Shown piece by piece: positions 52,666-60,787 of a DNA stretch of 64,000 nucleotides; position 1 is the first letter of the stretch, and each line of letters begins with the position of its first letter. The DNA lies in NCBI RefSeq assembly GCF_000190435.1, contig NC_015152.1, positions 3,230,458 to 3,294,457 of the forward strand, in the 5' to 3' direction. A program made the position numbers and the translations under genes. The stretch comes from Sphaerochaeta globosa str. Buddy (GTDB taxonomy: Bacteria > Spirochaetota > Spirochaetia > Sphaerochaetales > Sphaerochaetaceae). Below the pieces are notes generated by a model. That model had not been told where the DNA came from, did no database searches, and saw only the letters and a list, made by a program, of their open reading frames with translations.

Positions 52666-53557
52666 ACTAGGTTTGGGAACCTGGCAGTTCGGACCCTCCT
52701 ACGGGTTTTGGACTGACCAGGACCAACAAGCCAGTCGTAGTGTTTTGCGATTTGCATGCAAACACGGCATTCGGCATTTCGATACCGCCCCCTCCTATGG
52801 AAAGGGCTTGAGCGAACAATTGCTTGCTTCGGTAATCCAAACAAGGGAAGACTTGGTGGTATGCACCAAGTTCATGCCCAAGAATCCGGAGCTTGTACGT
52901 AAGGATTTGCAAAAGAGCCTCGCTCGTCTCAAGACCGACTATGTGGACATTCTCTATCTCCACTGGCCGAGCAGTTCACTTGCTATGAAACCGATCCTCA
53001 GCGCCGCCTGCGACCTCATCCAAGAAGGTTTGGTCAGAAAGGTAGGAGCCTGCAATATCCCTCTCTCCTATCTGAAAGAGATGGAAGACCTTCCCATAAC
53101 AGCCTTGCAAATCCCTTGCTCCCTCCTCTGGGTCAGATCACTGGCAGCGTTCCGTCAGTATGCCCAGGATCATCAGATGGACCTGGTGGGGTATAGTCCC
53201 CTGGGTCTGGGTCTTCTGGGAGGCAAGTATGCCAAGCAGCCTGAGGATGGACGAAAAGACCTGTACGTATTCAAATCTGAAGCGTACAAGGAGTATCTCT
53301 CACTCTTGGACCTTCTTGGCCAGCTTGCCGATCGCAAGGGGTGTACGAGTGCCCAGCTTGCCTTGGTATGGGCGAGAAGCCAAGGCTTCTCCACCATTTT
53401 GGCAGGGGCAAGAAACCTCGTTCAAGTATCTCAATTATTGGCAACATCCACCCTTGAACTTGACGAAGAAGAGAAATCGTTGTTGGATGAAAAGGCACAC
53501 GATCTTACTTCGTGCGCCCCCTCTTCTTGGGATAACTATTTCGGTCATAGGTGGTAG
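52652..53557 (+). CDS. Aldo/keto reductase
   Basis: A 301-residue (beta/alpha)8 NADPH-dependent reductase. FDTAPSYGKGLSEQLLA near residue 40 gives catalytic Asp and Tyr; CTKFMPKN supplies Lys; LHWPSS the His; AGARNLVQVSQLL binds the cofactor adenosine. ATG 52652 lies inside the NUDIX gene (14-bp overlap), so translation is coupled. Substrate unknown. Confidence 0.88.
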   Translation: MNKSELGLGTWQFGPSYGFWTDQDQQASRSVLRFACKHGIRHFDTAPSYGKGLSEQLLASVIQTREDLVVCTKFMPKNPELVRKDLQKSLARLKTDYVDILYLHWPSSSLAMKPILSAACDLIQEGLVRKVGACNIPLSYLKEMEDLPITALQIPCSLLWVRSLAAFRQYAQDHQMDLVGYSPLGLGLLGGKYAKQPEDGRKDLYVFKSEAYKEYLSLLDLLGQLADRKGCTSAQLALVWARSQGFSTILAGARNLVQVSQLLATSTLELDEEEKSLLDEKAHDLTSCAPSSWDNYFGHRW

Positions 53558-53558
53558 G

Positions 53559-54158
53559 ATGCAGATACTTTTGGAACAAGCGACTTGCGAGATCGAGGTG
53601 AAGAAATCACGCTTCATCGCCATCGCCTGCCCCCTTTCCAATCTGGCTCAGATCAAGGAAATGGTCAACCAGACGCGAGCCCAGCATCCCGGTGCAAACC
53701 ATGTGGTGCATGCTGCAGTACTAGGACCGAAAGGAGACCTGCAGAGCTATAGCGATGATCATGAACCGAAGAATACTGCAGGTCGACCTGCCTTGGAGGT
53801 ACTCAAGGGAAGCGAGGTCACCAATATCCTGGTTATGGTTATCCGTTACTTCGGCGGCACGTTGCTGGGAACCGGAGGCTTGGTGAAGGCCTATGCGGAC
53901 AGCGTCAAGGAAGTACTGAGGATCATCAAGACCGAACCCTTGATCGACAAGACCCCATTTCAAGTAACAATGCCCTATCATCTCTATGAACCTATAAAAA
54001 AACAACTAACTGACTTGAATGCGACCATCGAATCCGAAGAATTCACAACCATTGTAACGCTTACGGGTATGCTACCTTCTGCTTCCTTTTCCGACTGTGC
54101 CGCATCCATTTACAATCTTTCGAATGGCAGTTGTACCCTTGGTTCTATCGATGGGTAA
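53559..54158 (+). CDS. yigZ: YigZ/IMPACT-family protein
   Basis: A 199-residue protein with the UPF0029/IMPACT N-terminal domain (KKSRFIAIACPLSNLAQIKE, ANHVVHAAVLG, SDDHEPKNTAGRPALEVL, VMVIRYFGGTLLGTGGLVKAY). A C-terminal DUF1949-like domain follows. The family associates with ribosomes or translation control, but its biochemical role is open. The start is ATG 53559, one base after the upstream TAG. It converges with the M28 peptidase gene (14-bp overlap). Confidence 0.92.
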   Translation: MQILLEQATCEIEVKKSRFIAIACPLSNLAQIKEMVNQTRAQHPGANHVVHAAVLGPKGDLQSYSDDHEPKNTAGRPALEVLKGSEVTNILVMVIRYFGGTLLGTGGLVKAYADSVKEVLRIIKTEPLIDKTPFQVTMPYHLYEPIKKQLTDLNATIESEEFTTIVTLTGMLPSASFSDCAASIYNLSNGSCTLGSIDG

Positions 54159-55548
54159 GCTTGGTGAACACCAGCTTCGGCTCGGATTCTTCCTTGGTGG
54201 TTTGCTCAACGTTCGGGCTCTCATCCAAAGCCCATAGCCGATCGGAATCGGTAAGCTCAACCAAGCGGATGGCTACCGAGATAGCCATTTCCACTGCTTT
54301 GACATCGATGGAAGAGACGACATCGTCCTGGGTATGGTATACAGAAGGTTTACTGTGATCGTCCCAAGCAACACTGGTGAGCGTTGTTGCTTCCAAGCCT
54401 GAGCGGCTTGCCTGGGCTGCGTCTGTCCCTCCCGCCAGCCGGGGAATTGATTCACTCACCGCCTCATAGCCCATACCGCGGGCGATTTGTACACAACGTC
54501 GTGCCAGGCGGCTCGATAACATCTGGGTCCCGTTGATGTCACGTTCAAGAAAGGTAAGTCTATCCGCATGATAGATTGCATCAAAATTCAGCACAATCGC
54601 CCCGGTCATCTCATCCTTATGCTGCATAAACCATACTTTTGATCCTGATAGCCCGCTCTCTTCCCCATCAAAGGAGCAAAAGACCAGACGGGTATGTTGC
54701 AGACAAGCGTTACAACTCTTCTTCCAATGAAAGTACCGTGCAAGCTGAACGGTTATTCCCACTGAAGATAGATTATCACCTGCTCCCGGAGAACCCTCCT
54801 CTGCATAAAAAGTGCGCAGCGGCAACAGCAACGGTATTGCTGCAAGCAGTACTATTCCGAGCACTCCCATGCCAAGGGGAGGAAGGGAAAAAGCAAACAG
54901 ATCACCTTCCAGAATTTCGGTGATGAGGTGCATGGCATTAAGCAGCCCGCCAAGAAGAAAAAGCAGGATAGGAATGGCTACTTTCTTGGCATAGGCGATG
55001 CGATCGAGCTTGTTGTATCTGAAGAGTGGGGCGCTGTCATGGTGGGAGGTGAAAATCAGGGTATGCCTGACTTCCTTTTCCGGCTCCAAAACTGCATACA
55101 CATTTTTACCTTCTGCTTTCGGCTTGCTAAGTTTACTCAGGGGTTTATAGAGGTACAACGTTCTTGCTGCATACCAGAGGTAGGCAAGAAACAACAGCAA
55201 ACCCAAGTAAGGCAAACCAGCCAACAACAACACCAGAATGAGCGGGTAGAGGTAGACGAGAAGCTGCAGGGGAAATGAGTGAAACGAGGTGTCGATGTCC
55301 ACTGCCTCAACTTCGCTTGTATCGCAAAATGCCTCATAGGCGGCCTTGATTTGCTGTGCTGCCTGGTGGGAAGGTTCGCTTCCGGTCAAACGGGGACCGA
55401 ACGTATCGATCAAATGGGAAGTGAAGGTGAGTGCGAGCGTGGCAAGCCGACCTGCTTTCAAGGTCTCGATTTTTTGCTTTCGGTGTTCCTGTTGCTCGGG
55501 TTCAAGCGAGGGGGTTTTACTGCGTTTTCCAAAAAGGGGAAATTTCAT
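54145..55548 (-). CDS. M28-family zinc aminopeptidase with membrane segments
   Basis: A 467-residue protein. Hydrophobic clusters at about 110-140 and 200-255 interrupt a M28 fold. Zinc ligands and catalytic residues: FTSHHDSAP (His-x-Asp), GAGDNLSSVG (bridging Asp), CSFDGEESGLSGS (Glu-Glu), NFDAIYH and VYHTQDDVVSSID (His). It is probably a membrane-bound aminopeptidase acting on peptides. Insertion of membrane helices between the His-Asp and Asp motifs is notable. The start at 55548 has only a weak SD. A promoter with its -10 ten nt upstream suggests a near-leaderless mRNA. Confidence 0.85.
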   Translation of the reverse strand: MKFPLFGKRSKTPSLEPEQQEHRKQKIETLKAGRLATLALTFTSHLIDTFGPRLTGSEPSHQAAQQIKAAYEAFCDTSEVEAVDIDTSFHSFPLQLLVYLYPLILVLLLAGLPYLGLLLFLAYLWYAARTLYLYKPLSKLSKPKAEGKNVYAVLEPEKEVRHTLIFTSHHDSAPLFRYNKLDRIAYAKKVAIPILLFLLGGLLNAMHLITEILEGDLFAFSLPPLGMGVLGIVLLAAIPLLLPLRTFYAEEGSPGAGDNLSSVGITVQLARYFHWKKSCNACLQHTRLVFCSFDGEESGLSGSKVWFMQHKDEMTGAIVLNFDAIYHADRLTFLERDINGTQMLSSRLARRCVQIARGMGYEAVSESIPRLAGGTDAAQASRSGLEATTLTSVAWDDHSKPSVYHTQDDVVSSIDVKAVEMAISVAIRLVELTDSDRLWALDESPNVEQTTKEESEPKLVFTKLTHR

Positions 55549-55557
55549 GCTTGTTCC

Positions 55558-55586
55558 ATGATGACGAGAGAGAGTTTTACTGTCAA
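55558..55586 (-). promoter_or_regulatory. Start-proximal promoter of the M28 peptidase gene
   Basis: Minus strand TTGACA, 17 nt, CATCAT. Expected start about 3 nt before the ATG. Confidence 0.5.
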
Positions 55587-55627
55587 GAAAAAGAAATCGA
55601 TGATACTTTATTCTCTTCTCAAGGTCC

Positions 55628-55656
55628 TTGACAAAGATTAATCCACTTACTATAGT
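55628..55656 (+). promoter_or_regulatory. Promoter of the tRNA-SRP RNA cluster
   Basis: TTGACA, 17 nt, TATAGT: near-consensus, about 60 bp before the first tRNA. I see no other strong promoter within the cluster. Confidence 0.75.
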
Positions 55657-55717
55657 GAAAACCCGATTGATAGCTAAGCAGCCTGAGAATCGTGTGGCTT
55701 GGTAGTATATCTTTTTT

Positions 55718-55802
55718 GGAGAGATGTCCGAGCGGTCGAAGGAGGCGGTCTTGAAAACCGTTGAGGCGCAAGTCTCCGAGGGTTCGAATCCCCCTCTCTC
55801 CG
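55718..55802 (+). tRNA. tRNA-Ser (anticodon TGA)
   Basis: Class II tRNA, 85 nt: acceptor GGAGAGA / TCTCTCC, discriminator G, anticodon loop CTTGAAA giving TGA, long variable arm, T-loop GGTTCGAATCC. CCA is not encoded. Confidence 0.97.
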
Positions 55803-55841
55803 TTTGAATATCTGCTTTTTGGATTGTGTTTTTTGTTAATT

Positions 55842-55928
55842 GGAGAGGTGCGAGAGTGGCCGAATCGGGCTCCCTGCTAAGGAGTTGACCTGGTAACGGG
55901 TCCGGGGGTTCGAATCCCCCCTTCTCCG
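55842..55928 (+). tRNA. tRNA-Ser (anticodon GCT)
   Basis: Class II tRNA, 87 nt: acceptor GGAGAGG / CTTCTCC, anticodon stem CTCC(T)/(A)GGAG with loop carrying GCT, long variable arm (GACCTGGTAACGGGTC), discriminator G, CCA not encoded. Confidence 0.97.
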
Positions 55929-55948
55929 TTTTGTTCTTTTACATACTT

Positions 55949-56022
55949 GAGACCATAGCTCAGCTGGATAGAGCATCAGTTTGCGGAACTGAGGGTCGGA
56001 GGTTCGAACCCTCTTGGTCTCA
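55949..56022 (+). tRNA. tRNA-Arg (anticodon GCG)
   Basis: Class I tRNA, 74 nt: acceptor GAGACCA / TGGTCTC, D-arm GCTC-GAGC, anticodon stem TCAGT / ACTGA with loop TTGCGGA, so the anticodon reads GCG. T-arm GGAGG-TTCGAAC-CCTCT, discriminator A. Most bacteria use ACG (inosine) for CGN, making a G34 tRNA-Arg noteworthy. Confidence 0.93.
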
Positions 56023-56054
56023 TATTGCATTTTGTATTGCGGTTTTAATCACCG

Positions 56055-56142
56055 GGAGAGATGTCCGAGTGGTCGAAGGAGACGGACTCGAAATCCGTTG
56101 TACCGTCTGACGGTACCGAGGGTTCGAATCCCTCTCTCTCCG
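56055..56142 (+). tRNA. tRNA-Ser (anticodon CGA)
   Basis: Class II tRNA, 88 nt: acceptor GGAGAGA / TCTCTCC, anticodon loop CTCGAAA giving CGA, long variable arm (TACCGTCTGACGGTA), discriminator G, CCA not encoded. Very similar in body to the TGA tRNA. Confidence 0.97.
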
Positions 56143-56187
56143 ATAGCTTGGATTATTTTTTGGGATAAACTGTTTGTCTTGTACCTT

Positions 56188-56272
56188 GGAGAGGTGTCCG
56201 AGTGGTCGATGGTGCACGCTTGGAAAGCGTGTGTGCTGAAAGGCACCGGGGGTTCGAATCCCCCCTTCTCCG
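56188..56272 (+). tRNA. tRNA-Ser (anticodon GGA)
   Basis: Class II tRNA, 85 nt: acceptor GGAGAGG / CTTCTCC, anticodon stem ACGCT / AGCGT with loop TGGAAA carrying GGA, variable arm TGCTGAAAGGCA, discriminator G. Ends 7 nt before the SRP RNA. Confidence 0.97.
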
Positions 56273-56279
56273 TTTTCTT

Positions 56280-56387
56280 CCCAGTCAACAGATTCTGTGC
56301 TATGGGCTTTCACCCAACCCCGTCAGGACCGGAAGGTAGCAGCGGTAAGTGAATTGCCCATGAGACACAGGCGATTTGTTGGCTGGG
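56280..56387 (+). ncRNA. ffs: Signal recognition particle RNA (4.5S type)
   Basis: The conserved SRP core GTCAGGACCGGAAGGTAGCAGC (GGAA tetraloop) lies near 56323-56344. Flanking helices pair progressively: TATGGGC region with GCCCATGAG, CTGTG with CACAG, and outermost CCCAG-CAACA with TGTTG-CTGGG. This gives one hairpin of about 108 nt, close to the E. coli 4.5S size. The closing helix runs straight into TTTTTCTTTT, so the RNA carries its own terminator. Processing ends are estimates. Confidence 0.92.
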
Positions 56388-56397
56388 TTTTTCTTTT
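56388..56397 (+). terminator. U-tract terminating the tRNA-SRP transcript
   Basis: TTTTTCTTTT directly after the SRP RNA closing helix; it overlaps the stop codon of the opposing GGDEF gene. Confidence 0.75.
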
Positions 56398-57247
56398 AGC
56401 GGCGCTTATTGGCATACATGGCCCTATCAGCCTGTTGGATAAGCAGTTCCAAGGAGGGTATGGCCTTCTTGCTGCTAGAGGCACTTCCAATGGTGACAGC
56501 AATCATGCAAGGCAGCCCCTGCCGTTGGGAAATGTCGGATAAAGTCTGTCTGAAGCGCGCAGTCAACATTTCTACAGTCCCGCTTGGAGCATCCAAGGCA
56601 AGTACCAAAAACTCATCACCGCCCCACCTTCCAATGATATCTGAGGAACGAAAACTCGTTTGGAGAGTCTTTGCAACCGACTTGAGCACCCGGTCCCCCT
56701 CATCATGACCGAAGGTGTCGTTGATTTGTTTGAAGGTATCGATGTCGATACTTAATAACACCACCTCGGTCTTCAGCCGCTGGCAATGCTTAAGTTCCTG
56801 TTCGGCCATCATCCTGAAGCCACGTCGGTTGTACAGACCCGTCAGCTCATCGGTAAGAGCTTGCAGAAGCAACTCTTCCTGCAGGGTTTTGTAGCTGGTA
56901 AGATCGTGGATTACTAAAAAAGCTCCTTCCTCCACAGGTATATCTATCCAGCGTATTTCCATCCAGCGTTCATGTGCATCGCTTCCCATAATCTGCACTT
57001 GTATGGTGGAGAGGCTGTGATCCTTTTGGAGAATCCGATATAGGAAATCCTCCATGAGAACACGGTAATCGGGATGGATAAAGCGAAGAAAGGAGAGCCC
57101 GGAAAGAACCTGATGAGCGGAAAACCCAAGCAGGGTTGAAAAACTTCTATTTGCATACACAATTGTACCTTCCGTGCTTGCATAGCAAACCCCATCTGGA
57201 AGATTCTCAACCAAGGCTTTACATGTCGAATCCAAGGCGTGGTGCAT
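56396..57247 (-). CDS. PAS-GGDEF diguanylate cyclase
   Basis: A 283-residue cytoplasmic protein. A PAS domain at about 8-115 (LPDGVCYASTEGTIVYANRS, LTSYKTLQEELL) is followed by a GGDEF domain: LTDELTGLYNRRGF, SIDIDTFKQINDTFGHDEGD and the intact active site GRWGGDEF near residue 215. An Arg-x-x-Asp type inhibitory site is not obvious. It makes cyclic di-GMP in response to a PAS signal. ATG 57247 is preceded by AGGGG. Confidence 0.92.
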   Translation of the reverse strand: MHHALDSTCKALVENLPDGVCYASTEGTIVYANRSFSTLLGFSAHQVLSGLSFLRFIHPDYRVLMEDFLYRILQKDHSLSTIQVQIMGSDAHERWMEIRWIDIPVEEGAFLVIHDLTSYKTLQEELLLQALTDELTGLYNRRGFRMMAEQELKHCQRLKTEVVLLSIDIDTFKQINDTFGHDEGDRVLKSVAKTLQTSFRSSDIIGRWGGDEFLVLALDAPSGTVEMLTARFRQTLSDISQRQGLPCMIAVTIGSASSSKKAIPSLELLIQQADRAMYANKRR

Positions 57248-57482
57248 CGCTTGTCCCCTGTTTAGTAGACATTTTAAGCACAACTTATGGTGTAATTCAG
57301 TTTCAGATACTAAAACAGGAACAAGTCAAACGCAAGGAGAATAAAGGAAAAGAGCTGCAATCAATCGTTTTGTATTCTTATATATACTAAATAGATACAT
57401 AATGTCCTTGCTTGGTTTTTCCCATTTCTCTGATTGTAAACCCGCATATCGTATGCAATACTGCAGGGAGGGAAGCTTGCAC

Positions 57483-58694
57483 ATGAAATCTACGTTCGTG
57501 ATGGCGACCGCTATTGCCTTCTGTCTCCTACTCTCTCCTTTTTCCTGCAAAGGGGAGCCGGAGGTTTGGACTATCGGACCCGATCCCGCAGATAGTTGGT
57601 TCGACAAGAACCTTCCAGAGGCAACAGGAAGTCCAGTATTTACCGTATTGCCCATTTCAGAACAAGACCTTCAAAAAATCTATCCATTGGGTATGATAGG
57701 TTCGCATACCTTTCCTACCGATCACATATACCTAGCACATACTGCATCTACTCCAGTTTCAGTGTATGCCCCGTCTGCAGGGAGAATCCTGTACATTGAA
57801 CAACCTGAGGAGTCGAGTTCAGACTATAACGACAACAGCATTCGTGTGGCCATTTCCAAAGATTTCACCTATGTGCTGGGGCATATCATGGCTGATGATT
57901 CTTTGTATGTCGGTCAAGAAATCCAAGCCGGGCAGCTATTGGGGACAACAGTAAGCGGAAGCAGCCTTGACCTGCTTGTGCTGGACAGGGCCAAAGGCAA
58001 CTTACTTGAGAATGAGAAATACCCGATGACAATGCCCTTTGCACAGAATCCAATTGAATACTTTACCTCGCAATTGCAGCAATGCATGACAGCTTTGAGG
58101 ATTCCCCCCGTTCCCAACTTTGCAGACCTCACCGTCAACTCACAATCTGCCCATGATCCTTCACTGGATGTTGAGCATGCCCAATCGTTCGAGCATGATG
58201 CTACGCGGGACATACCCACAGAGTTCATGATCCACTATCAGTCTCTCAGCCCAACCTATACAGCAGATTCTGCTTCATTCGAGTATGATTTACAGGGCAA
58301 ATTGCAGGGTAATTGGTTCATTCCCGGCAACACTGCCGGACAATGGGACGAAGGTATCGCCTTTGTCTATGATCCTTGGTATCCCACCCAGATGAGGATA
58401 AGCTGCAATTTTGGAGTTGATGGAGATACCTATGGCCGCTATGCCGTACACCCATCACTCCAATCCGGACTGATTTCCTTTTCCGAAATATCTGCCGGGC
58501 AAACCGCTACCTATGTACTGTATGCAATAGATCAGGTTAACTGGCATGGTGTTCCAATTGCTGTCGACACCAATAAAAAGGGACTTGTGAAAATCCTAAT
58601 GGTGGATGAACGAACCATCAAAGTGGAGTTCTTCTCCGATACCTCCGACACCAACCCATCCTTCAGCTCTGCAGCCAGATTCTATTACCGCTGA
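57483..58694 (+). CDS. Degenerate M23/LytM-fold lipoprotein
   Basis: A 403-residue exported protein. The signal peptide MKSTFVMATAIAFCLLLSPFSC ends in a spirochaetal-type lipobox (LSPFS-C), so it is probably a lipoprotein. Residues about 60-175 follow the LytM fold (GSHTFPTDHIYLAH, YAPSAGRILYI, YVLGHIMADDSLYVGQEIQA, GQLLGTTVSG). The second metal motif HxH is SLDLLVLD, so the zinc site is incomplete. A beta-rich C-terminal domain of about 200 residues follows. Probably a non-catalytic binding protein. GGAGGG lies about 11 nt before ATG 57483. Confidence 0.65.
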   Translation: MKSTFVMATAIAFCLLLSPFSCKGEPEVWTIGPDPADSWFDKNLPEATGSPVFTVLPISEQDLQKIYPLGMIGSHTFPTDHIYLAHTASTPVSVYAPSAGRILYIEQPEESSSDYNDNSIRVAISKDFTYVLGHIMADDSLYVGQEIQAGQLLGTTVSGSSLDLLVLDRAKGNLLENEKYPMTMPFAQNPIEYFTSQLQQCMTALRIPPVPNFADLTVNSQSAHDPSLDVEHAQSFEHDATRDIPTEFMIHYQSLSPTYTADSASFEYDLQGKLQGNWFIPGNTAGQWDEGIAFVYDPWYPTQMRISCNFGVDGDTYGRYAVHPSLQSGLISFSEISAGQTATYVLYAIDQVNWHGVPIAVDTNKKGLVKILMVDERTIKVEFFSDTSDTNPSFSSAARFYYR

Positions 58695-58787
58695 ATTAGG
58701 TATCGTCTTTTCTGGACAGGTATGTGGCAAAGGTATCACTGAATACGGCTGCCTCTTCTTTGAGCTTCTACCCCTACAAAGCAAAGT

Positions 58788-58797
58788 ATGGTATACT
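58788..58797 (+). promoter_or_regulatory. Extended -10 promoter of dnaX
   Basis: TGGTATACT: TG-N-TATACT with no good -35; about 29 nt before the start codon. Confidence 0.45.
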
Positions 58798-58825
58798 TTG
58801 AAGGTACGCTTGCAAGGGAGCATTC

Positions 58826-60457
58826 ATGGCATATGAAGTAACAGCTACCAGGAAACGTCCCCAGATTTTCGATAATCTTGTGGGTCAGGAATTCGTGGTA
58901 TCCACCATCAAACATGCAATCGAACAGGGAAGGATCGCCCATGCCTACCTGTTCAGTGGACCTAGGGGGGTTGGAAAGACTTCCTCCGCACGAATTCTGG
59001 CGCGGGCGCTGAACTGCGAGCAAGGCCCGACAGCAACTCCCTGCGGAGTCTGTTCCAATTGCAAGGAGATTACCCAGGGCAACAACGTCGACGTCATTGA
59101 GATCGACGGCGCAAGCAATACCAGTGTGAACGACATCCGTCAGATAAAGGATGAGGTTCTTTTTCCTCCCCAGGCAAGCAAGTATAAAATTTATATCATC
59201 GATGAGGTACACATGCTCTCCACCAGTGCATTCAATGCGTTGCTGAAGACCATTGAGGAACCTCCTGCCTATATCATTTTCATTTTTGCCACCACTGAAT
59301 TGCAAAAGGTACCGGCAACCATCCGCTCACGCTGCCAGCAGTTTCATTTCCAGCTTATCGACCTTGACCTCATTAAAAGTTGTCTTTCTGAAGCAGCTAA
59401 GGAAATGGAAGTGGCTGCCGATGAAGATGCACTTTTCTGGATCGCCAAGGAGTCAACAGGCTCCATGCGTGATGCCTACACACTCTTCGACCAGGTAGTA
59501 TCCTTCTCGCAAGGCCATATCACCATGGAGAAGATCAGCAGCAAGCTTGGTTTGGTCGGCATCGACCAGATTGTCGCCATTGTCAGTCAACTTTTAGAGA
59601 ACAAGACACAGCAGGCACTTCGATCGGTCCAGGACCTTCTGTTTGCAGGCGTTTCGGTCGAGCAATGCATCAAGGATTTTACCCAGTTCTTCAGAAGCCT
59701 GCTTTTCATCAAGGCTGGCGTGGTCGAGGATGCGGTTCTGGGCATCCAGTGTGACAGGATTCCCCTCTCCCTTCGTAATGCGTATACCACAGAACAGCTG
59801 GAAGCTGCCTTGGAGCTATTTCTCAAGCTCTATCGTGACATCCGCTACTCCCTCAACCCCCGATTCGAGCTGGAGCTTGCCATCTCACGCCTGGCTGGTC
59901 TTCCCCTCATTGCCAGCCCGACCGCCTTAGTCAGAAAAATCGCACAGCTGCGTGAAGAGTTGCTCAGCGGTAGTGTGAAACTGCCCGCACGCAAGGCGGA
60001 GGCCCAACCGGAAAGCATCGCTGTCCAGCCCGTCATCGAACCCAGGCATAAGGTTGAAGCGTCGCCCAGTGTTGCAGCCATACCCACTGCCCCTCCGGTT
60101 GCTCCCCCTATCCCTGAGAAGAAGGAAGCAGCAGCAAGACAGTTCACCAAGCAAGACTTACCGTTGTTGGTAAGCAAGTTATCCAGTGCACCGCTGCTCT
60201 CCCAAGTCGTACAGGCTGTAGCCGAAGTTCGCAACGAAGGCGGCTCTTTGTACCTTACATTCTCCACCTCGTTCTGTCAGAACAAAGCACAGGAGCATGA
60301 AAACAAATTTCGAGACCTCATCGCTGAAATAACGGGTTTCAAAGGACCTGTACACTTTTTATGTGCTGAGGAAGTAAAACAAGAAGCACCTACAGTCGAA
60401 GATCCGATACTATCAAAAATTGCTTCGGTCTTCCGTGGGGAAATCAAACATCAATAA
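58826..60457 (+). CDS. dnaX: DNA polymerase III subunit gamma/tau
   Basis: A 543-residue clamp-loader ATPase. Walker A GPRGVGKTSSARILA near residue 45, zinc-finger cysteines in CGVCSNC, Walker B IYIIDEVHMLS, SRC motif in TIRSRCQQFHF. Then domain III and a Pro/Ala-rich linker from about 390 lead to a C-terminal alpha-binding region. I see no A-rich slippery run of the E. coli frameshift kind, so only the long form is expected. First gene of dnaX-ybaB-recR. Confidence 0.96.
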   Translation: MAYEVTATRKRPQIFDNLVGQEFVVSTIKHAIEQGRIAHAYLFSGPRGVGKTSSARILARALNCEQGPTATPCGVCSNCKEITQGNNVDVIEIDGASNTSVNDIRQIKDEVLFPPQASKYKIYIIDEVHMLSTSAFNALLKTIEEPPAYIIFIFATTELQKVPATIRSRCQQFHFQLIDLDLIKSCLSEAAKEMEVAADEDALFWIAKESTGSMRDAYTLFDQVVSFSQGHITMEKISSKLGLVGIDQIVAIVSQLLENKTQQALRSVQDLLFAGVSVEQCIKDFTQFFRSLLFIKAGVVEDAVLGIQCDRIPLSLRNAYTTEQLEAALELFLKLYRDIRYSLNPRFELELAISRLAGLPLIASPTALVRKIAQLREELLSGSVKLPARKAEAQPESIAVQPVIEPRHKVEASPSVAAIPTAPPVAPPIPEKKEAAARQFTKQDLPLLVSKLSSAPLLSQVVQAVAEVRNEGGSLYLTFSTSFCQNKAQEHENKFRDLIAEITGFKGPVHFLCAEEVKQEAPTVEDPILSKIASVFRGEIKHQ

Positions 60458-60479
60458 GTAGAAGCGAGGAAATAAATCT

Positions 60480-60785
60480 ATGGATATGAATCCATTTGAA
60501 TTGCTCAAGAACATGAAGGGCATTCAGGAAAATATGAAACGGATGCAGGATTTGCTTCCCACCATCACGGCAACCGGCAGCGCCGGGGCAGGTATGGTTG
60601 AAGTCACCCTCAACGGCAAGTTCATCGTTACCGATGTACACATCGAAAAGGAATTGGTGGATCCACAGGACATCCAGACCCTGCAGGTCTTGATCACAAG
60701 CGCCTTCAACGATGCAAGTGCAAAGATACAGCAGAAAATCCAGAGCGAGGGACTCAAGTATGCATCCTCGTTCACACAGGCCTGA
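60480..60785 (+). CDS. ybaB: YbaB/EbfC nucleoid-associated protein
   Basis: A 101-residue YbaB/EbfC protein: NPFELLKNMKGIQENMKRMQ helix, then GMVEVTLNGKFIVTDVHIEKE and a C-terminal helix. It forms DNA-binding dimers. The dnaX-ybaB-recR order is conserved in many bacteria. Confidence 0.94.
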   Translation: MDMNPFELLKNMKGIQENMKRMQDLLPTITATGSAGAGMVEVTLNGKFIVTDVHIEKELVDPQDIQTLQVLITSAFNDASAKIQQKIQSEGLKYASSFTQA

Positions 60786-60787
60786 GT

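Noticed and set aside
53160-53558. N-terminal extension of the YigZ frame
   Set aside because: Overlaps the aldo/keto reductase gene; the UPF0029 family starts at ATG 53559.
59900-60200. Programmed frameshift site in dnaX
   Set aside because: No A-AAA-AAG-type slippery run or downstream hairpin near the linker region.
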